The notes: generated from the letters alone by a model not told the origin. Positions 28,792 to 36,589 are shown, numbered from the stretch's first letter. The stretch is 64,000 bases of DNA from Prolixibacter sp. SD074 (GCF_009617895.1 NZ_BLAW01000001.1:1417001-1481000); one strand, 5' to 3'. Made by a program: numbers and translations.

Positions 28792-29124
28792 TTATGATTC
28801 AGGCTCATATTTACTGCCATCCTCATTATAAGTAACAGTCATGCTTTGTCCATTCAGTTGGAGTACAACCTGATATACTTTTGATCCATCTTCAGTAGTC
28901 GCAACTGAAGCCTGACTGATTGTGGCATCTTTGTAGTCATTGCTCACAGCCGTTGTTACAGCTTCGGGCAAATCAGCCACATCAACCGAAACAAATTTCA
29001 GATCCGATTGCATCTGTAAAACAGAAGATGTCTTCATGTTTTTTGAAACTGAATTTGCTGCATTCGATACATAACCAGTGCCTAATGCAAAAACTAATAC
29101 CAATGGAATAATTACTTTTTTCAT
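28792..29124 (-). CDS. small secreted PepSY-like protein
   Basis: 110 residues. A signal peptide (about 1-23, ending SNAANS) is followed by one PepSY-like beta-lactamase-inhibitor-type domain: VDVADLPEAVTTAVSNDYKDATISQASVA, then strands ending MTVTYNEDGSKY. Such proteins are periplasmic and of unknown role in Bacteroidota, often in strings of paralogues. Two relatives, one truncated, lie upstream on the same strand (29186-29335 and 29380-29703), suggesting tandem duplication. Confidence 0.8.
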   Translation of the reverse strand: MKKVIIPLVLVFALGTGYVSNAANSVSKNMKTSSVLQMQSDLKFVSVDVADLPEAVTTAVSNDYKDATISQASVATTEDGSKVYQVVLQLNGQSMTVTYNEDGSKYEPES

Positions 29125-29185
29125 AACTAACTTGTTTTAAATTGTTTGTTAATATTTAGAAATTTGCTGGTGATCTGTTTTTCTC

Positions 29186-29335
29186 TTAACTCATTTGGTA
29201 CCGTGAACCATCTTCATTGTACATGACAGACTCTTCCTTTCCCTCAACATTCAACATCACTTTGTACAATTTAGTACCATCATCCAGTTTTGCCACATAT
29301 GCTTCGGTAATGGTTGCATCCTTGAATTCGTTCAT
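29186..29335 (-). pseudogene. truncated PepSY-like paralogue, 49 codons
   Basis: The frame reads MNEFKDATITEAYVAKLDDG through SVMYNEDGSRYQMS and a stop. It aligns with the second half of the protein at 28792-29124 (KDATISQASVA, YNEDGSKY) but has no signal peptide and no first strand. A stop codon lies three codons before the ATG. It therefore looks like a gene that lost its 5' half, though a short cytoplasmic product cannot be excluded. Confidence 0.65.
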
Positions 29336-29379
29336 TTTTTATACCAGGGAAATATTTACTTCAATCTTCTAATCTTCCT

Positions 29380-29703
29380 TTAATTTTGTAACTGAGCAAC
29401 ATACCTTTCACCATCAGCTTTGTACAAAACATTGTTTATTCCTGATGGAGACCGAAAGGTTAAGCGGTAAACCGGCTTTCCACTGATAGTACCGGTAATC
29501 ACCTGGTTCGATAAACGGCATCCGGTCAATTCTTCGGCAACCGATTCCTTTACGGCCATGGGTAAATCACTCAACTGAATAACGCTAAAAACCACCTTTT
29601 CCACAGAAGAGCTATTCTTTGAGTGCCCACCTTCTATTTGTCCGGTTATATCGGCTGATGAAACCGGGAACAAAAGAAACGCTATGGACGAGTGATTTTT
29701 CAT
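29380..29703 (-). CDS. small secreted PepSY-like protein, second copy
   Basis: 107 residues, more divergent than the copy at 28792. The N-terminus (MKNHSSIAFLLFPVSSA) is a short, weak signal-like stretch. The body keeps the family pattern: VFSVIQLSDLPMAVKESVAEELTGCRLS, KPVYRLTF, and a last strand NNVLYKADGERYVAQ. It is first in order of transcription, 44 bases before the truncated copy. Function unknown. Confidence 0.65.
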   Translation of the reverse strand: MKNHSSIAFLLFPVSSADITGQIEGGHSKNSSSVEKVVFSVIQLSDLPMAVKESVAEELTGCRLSNQVITGTISGKPVYRLTFRSPSGINNVLYKADGERYVAQLQN

Positions 29704-30294
29704 GTTAATTCATTTATTTATTCAAGTATCTGCTTGTCTTCGGCAGATAATATAGAAAAGGTCGTGCCAAACTCAGAACACCAAATGGAGATTACAAGAC
29801 AACACATACAATATTTGACACTTACACTTCTTTCATTTTTCGTTTACATTATTATGATAACATGATTTTATATCAACATGTAGAAACAATTCCACATTTT
29901 GAGTACACAGCTTGTGGATGACAATATAATTTGTGGAAGATGAGTGGAAAGGATATAGTCAAAACAACAGTAAGTAGATATAAAACAAGCGAATATCATG
30001 ATTTTAATCACGTTTATATTCTGCCGTAAAGCAGAAATGTTAAAAAACATCTATGGCATTCACTTATAAACAGTTAAACACATATCGTTTTGAAAAACTG
30101 TTATTTGAGGGTACTGAATCGGAAGTGGCACTCATGGCATCAACATATATTGATAATTATAGTCATATGCTGTATAACCTGTTTCCTTTTTTCTGTTCAC
30201 GGTAAGATGTAAATTGGCAGAACAGAACACGAAACAACATGATGATGTTACAGTTTAAGTAAACCACCAAACAAGAAATTCAAACCCAACTGAA
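29704..30294. other. AT-rich intergenic region with one small ORF
   Basis: About 590 bases between the PepSY-like genes (minus) and the 90-residue protein (plus). Apart from the 50-codon frame at 30053-30205 (listed separately), no repeat, RNA or clear promoter box is seen. The bases around 29860-29960 are very AT-rich and may hold divergent promoters. Confidence 0.5.
30053..30205 (+). CDS. small protein of 50 residues, uncertain
   Basis: An ATG-started frame of 50 codons reads MAFTYKQLNTYRFEKLLFEG, then an acidic helix and a hydrophobic end (MLYNLFPFFCSR). Its amino-acid make-up is protein-like, with balanced charges and little low complexity, but it is too short for certainty and has no recognised relatives. 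It precedes the 90-residue gene by 89 bases on the same strand and might share its transcript. Confidence 0.35.
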   Translation: MAFTYKQLNTYRFEKLLFEGTESEVALMASTYIDNYSHMLYNLFPFFCSR

Positions 30295-30567
30295 ATGAGC
30301 AGAACATCAGAATTACAAACAGTTAAATCTTTTCAGGAACAAAAGAGAAGATTTAAGAACAGGATTGTAAAAGAGATCATCAGTAAAGATGAAAGATTGA
30401 CGGAAATAAGAGATTTTTGGGGAAAGAGCCCGAAGAAGTTAACAGACATTCTGATCGTCCATGAACTGGATGAGGGAATAACTTTCGACTACACGGATCA
30501 TTACAAGATCCCGCCGTCAGTCGACGCTGAAATCGAGATGATTTTCAAAGAAATTTTTTTATCATAG
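30295..30567 (+). CDS. conserved-looking hypothetical protein, 90 residues
   Basis: A highly charged, soluble, helix-rich small protein without signal peptide or membrane segment. N-terminal half: basic helix (KSFQEQKRRFKNRIVKEIISKDERL). C-terminal half: acidic, with HELDEGITFDYTDHYKIPPS. No family recognised. It has its own terminator directly after the stop (30568-30590), which supports a real transcription unit. It lies just outside the nitrosative-stress genes but on the other strand. Confidence 0.65.
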   Translation: MSRTSELQTVKSFQEQKRRFKNRIVKEIISKDERLTEIRDFWGKSPKKLTDILIVHELDEGITFDYTDHYKIPPSVDAEIEMIFKEIFLS

Positions 30568-30592
30568 GCCGGAGTTTATCCGGCTTTTTCTT
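30568..30592 (+). terminator. terminator after the 90-residue gene
   Basis: GCCGGA / TCCGGC stem with a 5-base loop and a TTTTTC tract, beginning at the end of the stop codon. Confidence 0.85.
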
Positions 30593-30690
30593 CGTAAAGA
30601 ATACTGAATATATCTCAGTCGCGGGGAAATATGCGCTTATTCAATTCCGAAGGTTCCTGGGAATAGCTATCAACCTGACAGATTAAAATA

Positions 30691-31011
30691 CTAAGTTTTC
30701 ATTCGCTTTTGTAAAGGTTTCGACAACATGTGGCGTACAGCTGCTCCCGGACGATAGAGTATCATTCTCGGTCCGGCCCAACGCATTACTTCACGAATTC
30801 TTTCCCGCATTGCTGGTTTATAGCAATGAACCGGGCAATGTTTGCAAGCAGGCTTTTCATCACCAAACACACAATTGTCCAATCGTTTCGCTGCATAGTC
30901 AATTAACTCCTCACAGTCAAAACAGATTATTTCCCGCCTATGATTCTTCCGACAATACAATTCGATCATGAGTGTAACGATTTGCTTTTCTTCTGAACGT
31001 TTTCCAGTCAT
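30691..31011 (-). CDS. YgbA-family protein (nitrous-oxide-stimulated promoter family)
   Basis: 106 residues, rich in Cys: MIELYCRKNH, EIICFDCEELIDYAAKRLDNC, then KPACKHCPVHCYKPAMRERIREVMRWAGPRM. This pattern is that of the YgbA/NO-stimulated family, whose enterobacterial member is induced by nitric oxide and helps recovery from it. The cysteines suggest metal or Fe-S binding. It is third in a unit with the ferredoxin-domain protein and hcp (66-base gap to hcp), a context that strongly fits a role under nitrosative stress. Confidence 0.88.
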   Translation of the reverse strand: MTGKRSEEKQIVTLMIELYCRKNHRREIICFDCEELIDYAAKRLDNCVFGDEKPACKHCPVHCYKPAMRERIREVMRWAGPRMILYRPGAAVRHMLSKPLQKRMKT

Positions 31012-31077
31012 TGCTCAAAATAAATGAAAATCCCACCGAACAAGATCCAGTGGGAATAAAAACGAATCAACCTAAAC

Positions 31078-32721
31078 TTAACCCATGAAAACCTCAATGT
31101 CTTCATCTACGGTTTTAATTCCGGCAATTCCGAAATTTTCTACCAGAACGTTGGCCACGTTTGGAGAAAGGAATGCAGGAAGTGTCGGTCCAAGATGAAT
31201 ATTCTTTACTCCGAGATAGAGCAACGCCAGCAATACAATCACTGCTTTCTGTTCGTACCAGGCAATGTTATATGCAATCGGCAGCTCGTTAATGTCATTC
31301 AATTCGAATACCTCTTTCAGCTTCAGGGCAATTACTGCTAACGAATAAGAGTCGTTACACTGCCCCGCATCCAACACGCGGGGGATGCCACCAATATCAC
31401 CCAGTGAAAGTTTATTGTAACGATATTTAGCACAACCGGCCGTCAAAATTACCGTACCTTCGGGAAGTTTATCTGCAAATTCAGTATAGTAATCGCGGCT
31501 CTTCATGCGTCCATCGCAACCTGCCATTACAAAAAACTTCTTGATAGCTCCGGTTTTTACAGCATCAACAATTTTATCGGCCAATTGTATTACCTGGTTG
31601 TGTGCGAAGCCACCTACAATCGTTCCGGTTTCCAATTCCGTCGGTGCAGCACATTTTTTTGCATGCTCAATGATGACTGAGAAATCTTTAGGTTGACCAT
31701 CTTTCCGGGGTGCAATGTGTGTTACACCTTCAAATCCTGCAGCGCCAGTGGTATATACGCGATCTTTATAGGAAGCGGCTGGAGGTACAAGACAATTAGT
31801 CGTCAGCAATACCGGACCGTTAAACGCTTCAAACTCTTCTTTCTGCTTCCACCATGCGTTACCATAGTTCCCAACAAAATGTTTATACTTCTTGAAAGCC
31901 GGATAATAATTGGCCGGTAACATTTCGCTGTGCGTGTAAATATCCACACCAGTTCCTTCGGTTTGCTTCAACAATTCTTCAAAGTCTTTTAAATCGTGAC
32001 CACTAACCAGGATACCAGGATTCTTCTGTACACCCAGGTTCACTTCCGTGATTTCCGGATTACCGTAACTTTCGGTATTGGCCTGGTCGAGCAATGCCAT
32101 CACATCCACACCATATTTTCCGGTTTCCATGGTTAAAGCAACCAGCTCATCAACCGTAAGATTATCGTCAGTAGTAGCAGCCATTGCTTTCTGCATGAAT
32201 GCATACAACTCTTTCTTTTCGTAACCGAGATTAAAAGCGTGCTCAGCATAAGCAGCCATTCCTTTCACACCATAAACAATCAACTCACGCAAAGAACGAA
32301 CATCAGGATTCGCAGTAGAGAGAACTCCCACGTTAGCAGCTTTTTCTTCGAATGCTTCCAGTGTATCAGCTTCCCAGGTAACCGATTCATGCGTATGGGT
32401 CAGTTTGCCACCTTCCGCTTCAAAACGGTTTTTCAATTCAGCACGAAGCTTCAGTCCTTCACGAATTTTTTCTTCGATTTTTGTTTTATCGAAATTGGCA
32501 TTGGTAATGGTCATGAAAAGAGCGTCAAACACAAAGCGGTTTACAGGCTCCCATTCGATTCCCATTTGACGGGCTTCCTGCGCGTATATCGATATTCCTT
32601 TGGTAACAAAAACCAGTAAGTCCTGTAAATTGGCTACATCATCGGTCTTACCACAAACACCTTTGACGGTGCAGCCTTCGCCTTTCTTGGTTTCCTGACA
32701 TTGAAAACAAAACATACTCAT
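31078..32721 (-). CDS. hcp: hybrid-cluster protein (hydroxylamine reductase)
   Basis: 547 residues, full length. It holds a [4Fe-4S] cluster and an Fe-S-O hybrid cluster; it reduces hydroxylamine in vitro and NO to N2O in vivo in E. coli. The N-terminal Cys motif is Cys5, 8, 17, 23 (CFQC-x8-C-x5-C, the class with the short C-x2-C spacing and an extended helical domain). Hybrid-cluster ligands are seen in [40 protein letters not shown] and the Lys/Glu-rich end. It is the second gene of the unit, 53 bases after the ferredoxin-domain gene. Confidence 0.97.
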   Translation of the reverse strand: MSMFCFQCQETKKGEGCTVKGVCGKTDDVANLQDLLVFVTKGISIYAQEARQMGIEWEPVNRFVFDALFMTITNANFDKTKIEEKIREGLKLRAELKNRFEAEGGKLTHTHESVTWEADTLEAFEEKAANVGVLSTANPDVRSLRELIVYGVKGMAAYAEHAFNLGYEKKELYAFMQKAMAATTDDNLTVDELVALTMETGKYGVDVMALLDQANTESYGNPEITEVNLGVQKNPGILVSGHDLKDFEELLKQTEGTGVDIYTHSEMLPANYYPAFKKYKHFVGNYGNAWWKQKEEFEAFNGPVLLTTNCLVPPAASYKDRVYTTGAAGFEGVTHIAPRKDGQPKDFSVIIEHAKKCAAPTELETGTIVGGFAHNQVIQLADKIVDAVKTGAIKKFFVMAGCDGRMKSRDYYTEFADKLPEGTVILTAGCAKYRYNKLSLGDIGGIPRVLDAGQCNDSYSLAVIALKLKEVFELNDINELPIAYNIAWYEQKAVIVLLALLYLGVKNIHLGPTLPAFLSPNVANVLVENFGIAGIKTVDEDIEVFMG

Positions 32722-32774
32722 AATTATTCGTTTTAAAGATTAAGTTTTATGATTAACTATTTATATAATGGCAC

Positions 32775-33656
32775 TTATACCCACTCTTCTTCAAGTACTT
32801 CACCACGAATGCTGACAGTGATGGCTTTTACCGGAACTTTTCGGCTAGCCCGTTGTGTGGCCATTTGAACTATTTGATGCAAACCACCGCAACAAGGAAC
32901 TTCCATCATAAGCACCGTAATCGTGTTCACCTTTGCTTCGTTGATCAGTGTGATTAACTTTTCGAGGTAAACCTCTTTGCCGGAATCCAGTTTCGGACAA
33001 GCAATAACTAACGATTTATCCTTCAGGTAATTTTGATGAAAATCACCCATGGCAAAAGCAGTACAATCGGCTGCAACCAACAAGTCTGCACCTCGAAAAT
33101 AAGGCGCTACCGGATTAATGAGATGCATCTGCACTGGCCACTGTCGAAGCTGTGATGCCAATGAACCATTTTCACCCTTAGGCAGCAGCTTCAACTCCTC
33201 CGGGTTAAAAACTACGGTTTGAGAGCTTGGGCATCCACCACCACAACTGCTTCCATTCACCGGCTTCGGCCCAGCATGAACAGCATCCTTAACCGACTGA
33301 ACAGAGAAGGGCAAAGTCTTTGCATTTTCCACCAAATATCCCATTCCCTGCTTCAAAAATCCTGTCTCATTGTGCCCACGCAGATGCTTCAAATGTGCCA
33401 CTACCGTATTAAATCCTTTACTCACCATGATCTCTATCACCTTCACTTCATCGTATGGCTCCGCTTCACGGTTTTCAATGGTAATGGCCCCTTCCGGACA
33501 GTGCCCGATACAAGCTCCCAAACCATCGCACATCAAATCGCTGATTAGAACGGCCTTCCCGTCAATAATCTGCAATGCACCTTCGTGGCAGTTTGGCACG
33601 CAAAGACCGCAACCGGTACATTTCTCGTCGTCTATATGGATGATGTCACGTTGCAT
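32775..33656 (-). CDS. ferredoxin-domain protein, probable electron donor to Hcp
   Basis: 293 residues. The N-terminal 60 residues are a two-cluster ferredoxin: Cys13, 16, 19, 23 form a full CxxCxxCxxxC motif, while the second reads C-DGLGA-C-IGH-CPEG (Cys43, 49, 53), with the middle cysteine of the usual motif replaced by Leu. Beyond about residue 130 come a GGGCPSSQT motif, VAADCTAF, and PCCGGLHQIV, suggesting more metal or redox ligation. It is first in the hcp operon, so it likely passes electrons to Hcp. The whole family is usually annotated only as 4Fe-4S binding. Confidence 0.88.
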   Translation of the reverse strand: MQRDIIHIDDEKCTGCGLCVPNCHEGALQIIDGKAVLISDLMCDGLGACIGHCPEGAITIENREAEPYDEVKVIEIMVSKGFNTVVAHLKHLRGHNETGFLKQGMGYLVENAKTLPFSVQSVKDAVHAGPKPVNGSSCGGGCPSSQTVVFNPEELKLLPKGENGSLASQLRQWPVQMHLINPVAPYFRGADLLVAADCTAFAMGDFHQNYLKDKSLVIACPKLDSGKEVYLEKLITLINEAKVNTITVLMMEVPCCGGLHQIVQMATQRASRKVPVKAITVSIRGEVLEEEWV

Positions 33657-33695
33657 GTTCCGTTTTGTTTGTTCTGTTGTCTAAGTTTTACATCA

Positions 33696-33703
33696 TAAAT
33701 GTA
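33696..33703 (-). promoter_or_regulatory. -7 box of the hcp operon
   Basis: The minus strand reads TACATTTA (one mismatch to TAnnTTTG). It would start transcription near 33689, placing the centre of the palindrome at 33725-33740 at about -42, the usual activator position for Crp/Fnr proteins. Confidence 0.5.
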
Positions 33704-33724
33704 GAGCGGATGCTACCAGGAAAG

Positions 33725-33740
33725 TGTAACAGCTGTTACA
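33725..33740. promoter_or_regulatory. perfect 16-bp palindrome, probable Crp/Fnr-family operator
   Basis: TGTAACAGCTGTTACA is an exact palindrome in the 115-base gap between the divergent hcp operon and the Crp/Fnr gene. Its size and symmetry suit a dimeric Crp/Fnr regulator. It sits about 42 bases upstream of the predicted hcp start and within the -33 region of the regulator's own promoter. Confidence 0.75.
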
Positions 33741-33746
33741 ATTCGG

Positions 33747-33754
33747 TATATTTG
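33747..33754 (+). promoter_or_regulatory. -7 box of the Crp/Fnr gene
   Basis: TATATTTG is a full TAnnTTTG match 17 bases before the ATG at 33772 and 6 bases after the palindrome. Confidence 0.6.
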
Positions 33755-33771
33755 CATAAAAACCTTCAGAG

Positions 33772-34437
33772 ATGAATACGGTTCTTGCCCAATCGCCCAT
33801 ATTCAAAGAACTTCAACCACTAGAAGTTGAAAATCTACTGGTTCAGGTCCCACATCAGATTCGACACTTCCACAAAGATGATTTGCTGGCCGTAGCCGGG
33901 GAAGAAGTGAATGCAGCGATGATTATCATGGAAGGAAAGCTTCAGGGTGAAATGGTTGACTTTGGCGGGAACAGTTTGAAAATAGAGGAATTAACTCCAC
34001 CACAGATGGTTGCTGCCGGTTTCCTTTTTGGACGAAACAGCCGTTTCCCAGTGAATCTTTCGGCTATGGCTGATGGCAAAATGCTAATCATTTTAAAGCC
34101 CAATTTTACGCGGCTGTTGAGTCTCGACAATCGTGTTCTAAATAACTTTCTGAACATCATTAGCGATAAAGCACAATTCCTTTCCCGGAAAATCAGCTTT
34201 CTGAATTTTAAAACCATCCGCGAAAAAATTGCCTTTTTTCTGCTGCAATATTACAAACCAGGATTCCGGAATATTCCACTACCACAGAATCAGCAAAGTC
34301 TGGCAGAAATGTTTGGTGTGGCACGACCTTCTCTGGCGCGCACCATTGGCGAATTACAGCGTGAAGGTATTTTGGAATGGCGCCGTAGCGAAGTAGAAAT
34401 CAGGAATGCCGAAGCGCTAAAAAGTATATTACAGTAA
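33772..34437 (+). CDS. Crp/Fnr-family transcriptional regulator
   Basis: 221 residues: a cyclic-nucleotide-binding-like beta-barrel (about 15-120), a long dimerisation helix (LDNRVLNNFLNIISDKAQFL) and a winged HTH with recognition helix SLAEMFGVARPSLARTIGELQREGIL. There is no Fnr-type N-terminal Cys cluster, so an Fe-S oxygen sensor is unlikely; the class with haem or NO sensing (HcpR/Dnr-like) fits the context. It is divergent from the ferredoxin-hcp-ygbA unit with a perfect palindrome between, so it most likely controls that unit and itself. The effector is not shown by the sequence. Confidence 0.92.
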   Translation: MNTVLAQSPIFKELQPLEVENLLVQVPHQIRHFHKDDLLAVAGEEVNAAMIIMEGKLQGEMVDFGGNSLKIEELTPPQMVAAGFLFGRNSRFPVNLSAMADGKMLIILKPNFTRLLSLDNRVLNNFLNIISDKAQFLSRKISFLNFKTIREKIAFFLLQYYKPGFRNIPLPQNQQSLAEMFGVARPSLARTIGELQREGILEWRRSEVEIRNAEALKSILQ

Positions 34438-34449
34438 GACCCCGTTTCA

Positions 34450-34558
34450 TTATTGGTATATTTACCGATAAACATCATTTATTAGTATTTATACCGATAA
34501 AATAAATTTATTGGTATACTTACCGATATTGCATGTTTATTGTTATATTTACCAATAA
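34450..34558. promoter_or_regulatory. array of four operator-like dyads at 29-bp period
   Basis: Four 22-bp imperfect palindromes of the form TTATtGGTA-N4-TACCgATAA begin at 34450, 34479, 34508 and 34537, exactly 29 bases apart, each separated by a 7-base linker of unrelated sequence. Copies 1-4 vary at one to three positions. Copies 1 and 4 also contain TATATTTA, close to a -7 box. The array ends 34 bases before the ATG of the SatD-like gene, which has a C-terminal HTH, so autoregulation is the simplest idea. Confidence 0.85.
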
Positions 34559-34592
34559 ATTGATTACATAGAACGGACGAAGGCAATAATGA

Positions 34593-35285
34593 ATGATGAA
34601 AAACAGGGCAACCATTTCATGCGATATCATCTCTTCAACGGCTTTGTCTGCCGCAAATCGAGATATGTTGTCAGAAAAGCTGAAAGAGTTGATGACTAAA
34701 CTTACGCGGCACTTTGCCAATCAGGGATTTTACGGCCGAGTGCTGAAAGGTGATTACATCGAATGCGCCTTGGATACTCCGGAAACGGCCCTGCGTGTGG
34801 CCCTACTTATTAAAACGTTTGTACGGGCAATCGAGTTGCCAACATCTAAAGAAGAAAACAAACGCATAAAATACTTCAAGGAGCATGGCGTGCGCGTGGC
34901 CATCGCGGTAGCTCCGCTGGAAAACTACCAGCCCCGGAAAGGAGTTATGGACGGAGAAGCCATATATCTTTCAGGAAGAGCACTAAACCGGAACAACACA
35001 CACGACAAGCAAAAAATCGTCATCAAACGAACATTGTATTTTCTTTCAAACGATCTGGCTGTTCAACGTTTATATGAAACCATGCTCGAAATGCTGGATG
35101 TAATACTGGTACGTTGTTCGGCCAAACAATGTGAGGTCGTATTTTATAAATTGCTAAACAAATCGGAAGTGGAAATCTCCAAAATTCTACAAAAGAACCA
35201 GTCGACCATCAACCAGCATTCGACAGCTGCCGGCTGGAATGCCATAGACCGGGCGGTTTCGTACTTCGAAGAAAACATACACTGA
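34593..35285 (+). CDS. SatD-like regulator: cyclase-fold domain plus helix-turn-helix
   Basis: 230 residues. Residues 1-140 resemble a class III nucleotide-cyclase homology domain: ISCDIISSTAL (metal-binding Asp position), GRVLKGDYIECAL (second Asp position), and RVAIAVAPLEN before DGEAIYLSGRALN, which parallels the Gly-rich and Asn/Arg end of cyclases. Residues about 175-225 (NKSEVEISKILQKNQSTINQHSTAAGW) form an HTH like sigma region 4. The layout matches what I recall as the SatD family. It may sense a nucleotide and bind DNA; whether it has cyclase activity is unknown. It is followed after one base by the DUF3307 gene and preceded by the four-dyad array. Confidence 0.8.
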   Translation: MMKNRATISCDIISSTALSAANRDMLSEKLKELMTKLTRHFANQGFYGRVLKGDYIECALDTPETALRVALLIKTFVRAIELPTSKEENKRIKYFKEHGVRVAIAVAPLENYQPRKGVMDGEAIYLSGRALNRNNTHDKQKIVIKRTLYFLSNDLAVQRLYETMLEMLDVILVRCSAKQCEVVFYKLLNKSEVEISKILQKNQSTINQHSTAAGWNAIDRAVSYFEENIH

Positions 35286-35286
35286 C

Positions 35287-35985
35287 ATGATACTAACCCT
35301 CTTGTTCCTGCAGCTTACGGCCCATCTGGCAGCCGATTTCCTTCTTCAAAGCGAACGCTGGAGTTTACAGAAAGAGAAAAAAATAGTCAGCAAGATTCAC
35401 ATCTGGCATATCCTCATCGTTTTTGCTTCGGCATGGCTTTTTTCATTGCAATGGGCTTTCTGGTCAGCCGCATTTGCCATTGCAATATTGCATTTTCTTA
35501 CAGATATGGCGAAGAGCTTTATCAGGGTAAAGTGGAACAAAGATTGGTTTTTCATCGACCAATTTATTCATGTAGTGATTATCATCGCCATTGTGTGGCT
35601 GTATGCACAATCCGGTGTGAATCAAATCCCGGCATTCATCAATACCCAAACAGCTGCCATCATATTTGCTTACACCCTCTGTGTGAAACCATCGAACATC
35701 ATCATCCGGTATATTTTTCGCTACTTCTCAATTCCGGCACCAGTAGAAACAAATAACGAAAATGGCGGTGGATTGCCCAATGCCGGCAAACTGATTGGCA
35801 TTACCGAACGGTTATTGGTTCTGACGTTGGTACTATTGCAGCAATATTCAGTCGTGGGTTTCATCATTGCAGCCAAATCTATCTTGCGCTTTAGCGATGC
35901 GCAGAAAACCGAATATGTTCTTGTAGGAACCTTGCTGAGCTTTGGAATAGCCATTTTGATGGGCGTTATAGTAGGCTATTTCTAG
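35287..35985 (+). CDS. DUF3307 integral membrane protein
   Basis: 232 residues with about six transmembrane segments. The N-terminus (LTAHLAADFLLQSERWSLQKEKK) and the next block (HIWHILIVFASAWLF, then AILHFLTDMAKSF) carry the His/Asp pattern of DUF3307: HLAADF, HI-H and H-x3-D, which could bind a metal inside the membrane. The gene ATG comes one base after the stop of the SatD-like gene, so the two are co-transcribed and probably translationally coupled. Function unknown; the coupling implies the regulator controls, or answers to, this membrane protein. Confidence 0.88.
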   Translation: MILTLLFLQLTAHLAADFLLQSERWSLQKEKKIVSKIHIWHILIVFASAWLFSLQWAFWSAAFAIAILHFLTDMAKSFIRVKWNKDWFFIDQFIHVVIIIAIVWLYAQSGVNQIPAFINTQTAAIIFAYTLCVKPSNIIIRYIFRYFSIPAPVETNNENGGGLPNAGKLIGITERLLVLTLVLLQQYSVVGFIIAAKSILRFSDAQKTEYVLVGTLLSFGIAILMGVIVGYF

Positions 35986-35996
35986 CATTAGCGCCT

Positions 35997-36566
35997 CTAC
36001 AGTCCGCTCAACCAATTCTCGATCATTTTCCTCCCATCCGGTGTCATGATTGATTCAGGATGAAACTGAATTCCCCTAACAGGCCAGGTACGGTGTCGCA
36101 AGGCCATAATGTTTCCGGTTTCGCCACGGGCCGTTATTTCCAGTTCTTCCGGGAAACCGGCATCGTCCACCGCCCAGGAATGATAAAGACCTGTATCAAA
36201 AACAGCAGGAATATTCTCAAAAAGCAAATCATGAACCAGTGCTTTGGTTTGAATGACGGTGCCGTGATAAATGGCATCCAGGTGTTTCAGTTTACCGCCA
36301 AAAGCTTCGGCAACAGCCTGATGCCCGAGACAAACGCCCAACATAGGAATTGACGATCCCAATTGGCGAATAATTTCCCCCATCAATGGTACATCTTCAG
36401 GCAAACCTGGTCCGGGCGAAAAGATGATGCGATCGAAACCCGCCACTTCGTCTAGCGTTACTTCATCGTTCTTCCGAACAACCACTTCATCTCCGCCCCA
36501 CTGCTCTACAAGCTGCACCAGGTTGTAAGTAAACGAATCGTAGTTATCGAAAATCAGCACCCGCAT
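35997..36566 (-). CDS. pabA: aminodeoxychorismate/anthranilate synthase, glutaminase subunit
   Basis: 189 residues, class I glutamine amidotransferase. It supplies ammonia from glutamine to the synthase subunit. The triad is visible: Cys79 in GVCLGHQAV, and His and Glu in GIQFHPESIM. PGPGLPED near residue 51 is the usual oxyanion loop. With pabB beside it, the main product is most likely aminodeoxychorismate (folate), although such subunits can also serve anthranilate synthase. It is divergent from pabB, with only 50 bases between start codons. Confidence 0.92.
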   Translation of the reverse strand: MRVLIFDNYDSFTYNLVQLVEQWGGDEVVVRKNDEVTLDEVAGFDRIIFSPGPGLPEDVPLMGEIIRQLGSSIPMLGVCLGHQAVAEAFGGKLKHLDAIYHGTVIQTKALVHDLLFENIPAVFDTGLYHSWAVDDAGFPEELEITARGETGNIMALRHRTWPVRGIQFHPESIMTPDGRKMIENWLSGL

Positions 36567-36581
36567 CGGTGGAAAAAGTAT

Positions 36582-36589
36582 TAATTTTG
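36582..36589 (+). promoter_or_regulatory. -7 box of pabB
   Basis: TAATTTTG, a full TAnnTTTG match, lies between the two divergent genes. A transcript from here would begin near 36596, which rules out the upstream GTG (36569) and ATG (36590) as pabB starts and favours ATG 36617. Confidence 0.5.

Noticed and set aside
34450-34558. CRISPR array (regular repeats at 29-bp period)
   Set aside because: The repeats are 22-bp dyads with only 7-base linkers, far shorter than CRISPR spacers, and vary between copies; no cas genes are near.
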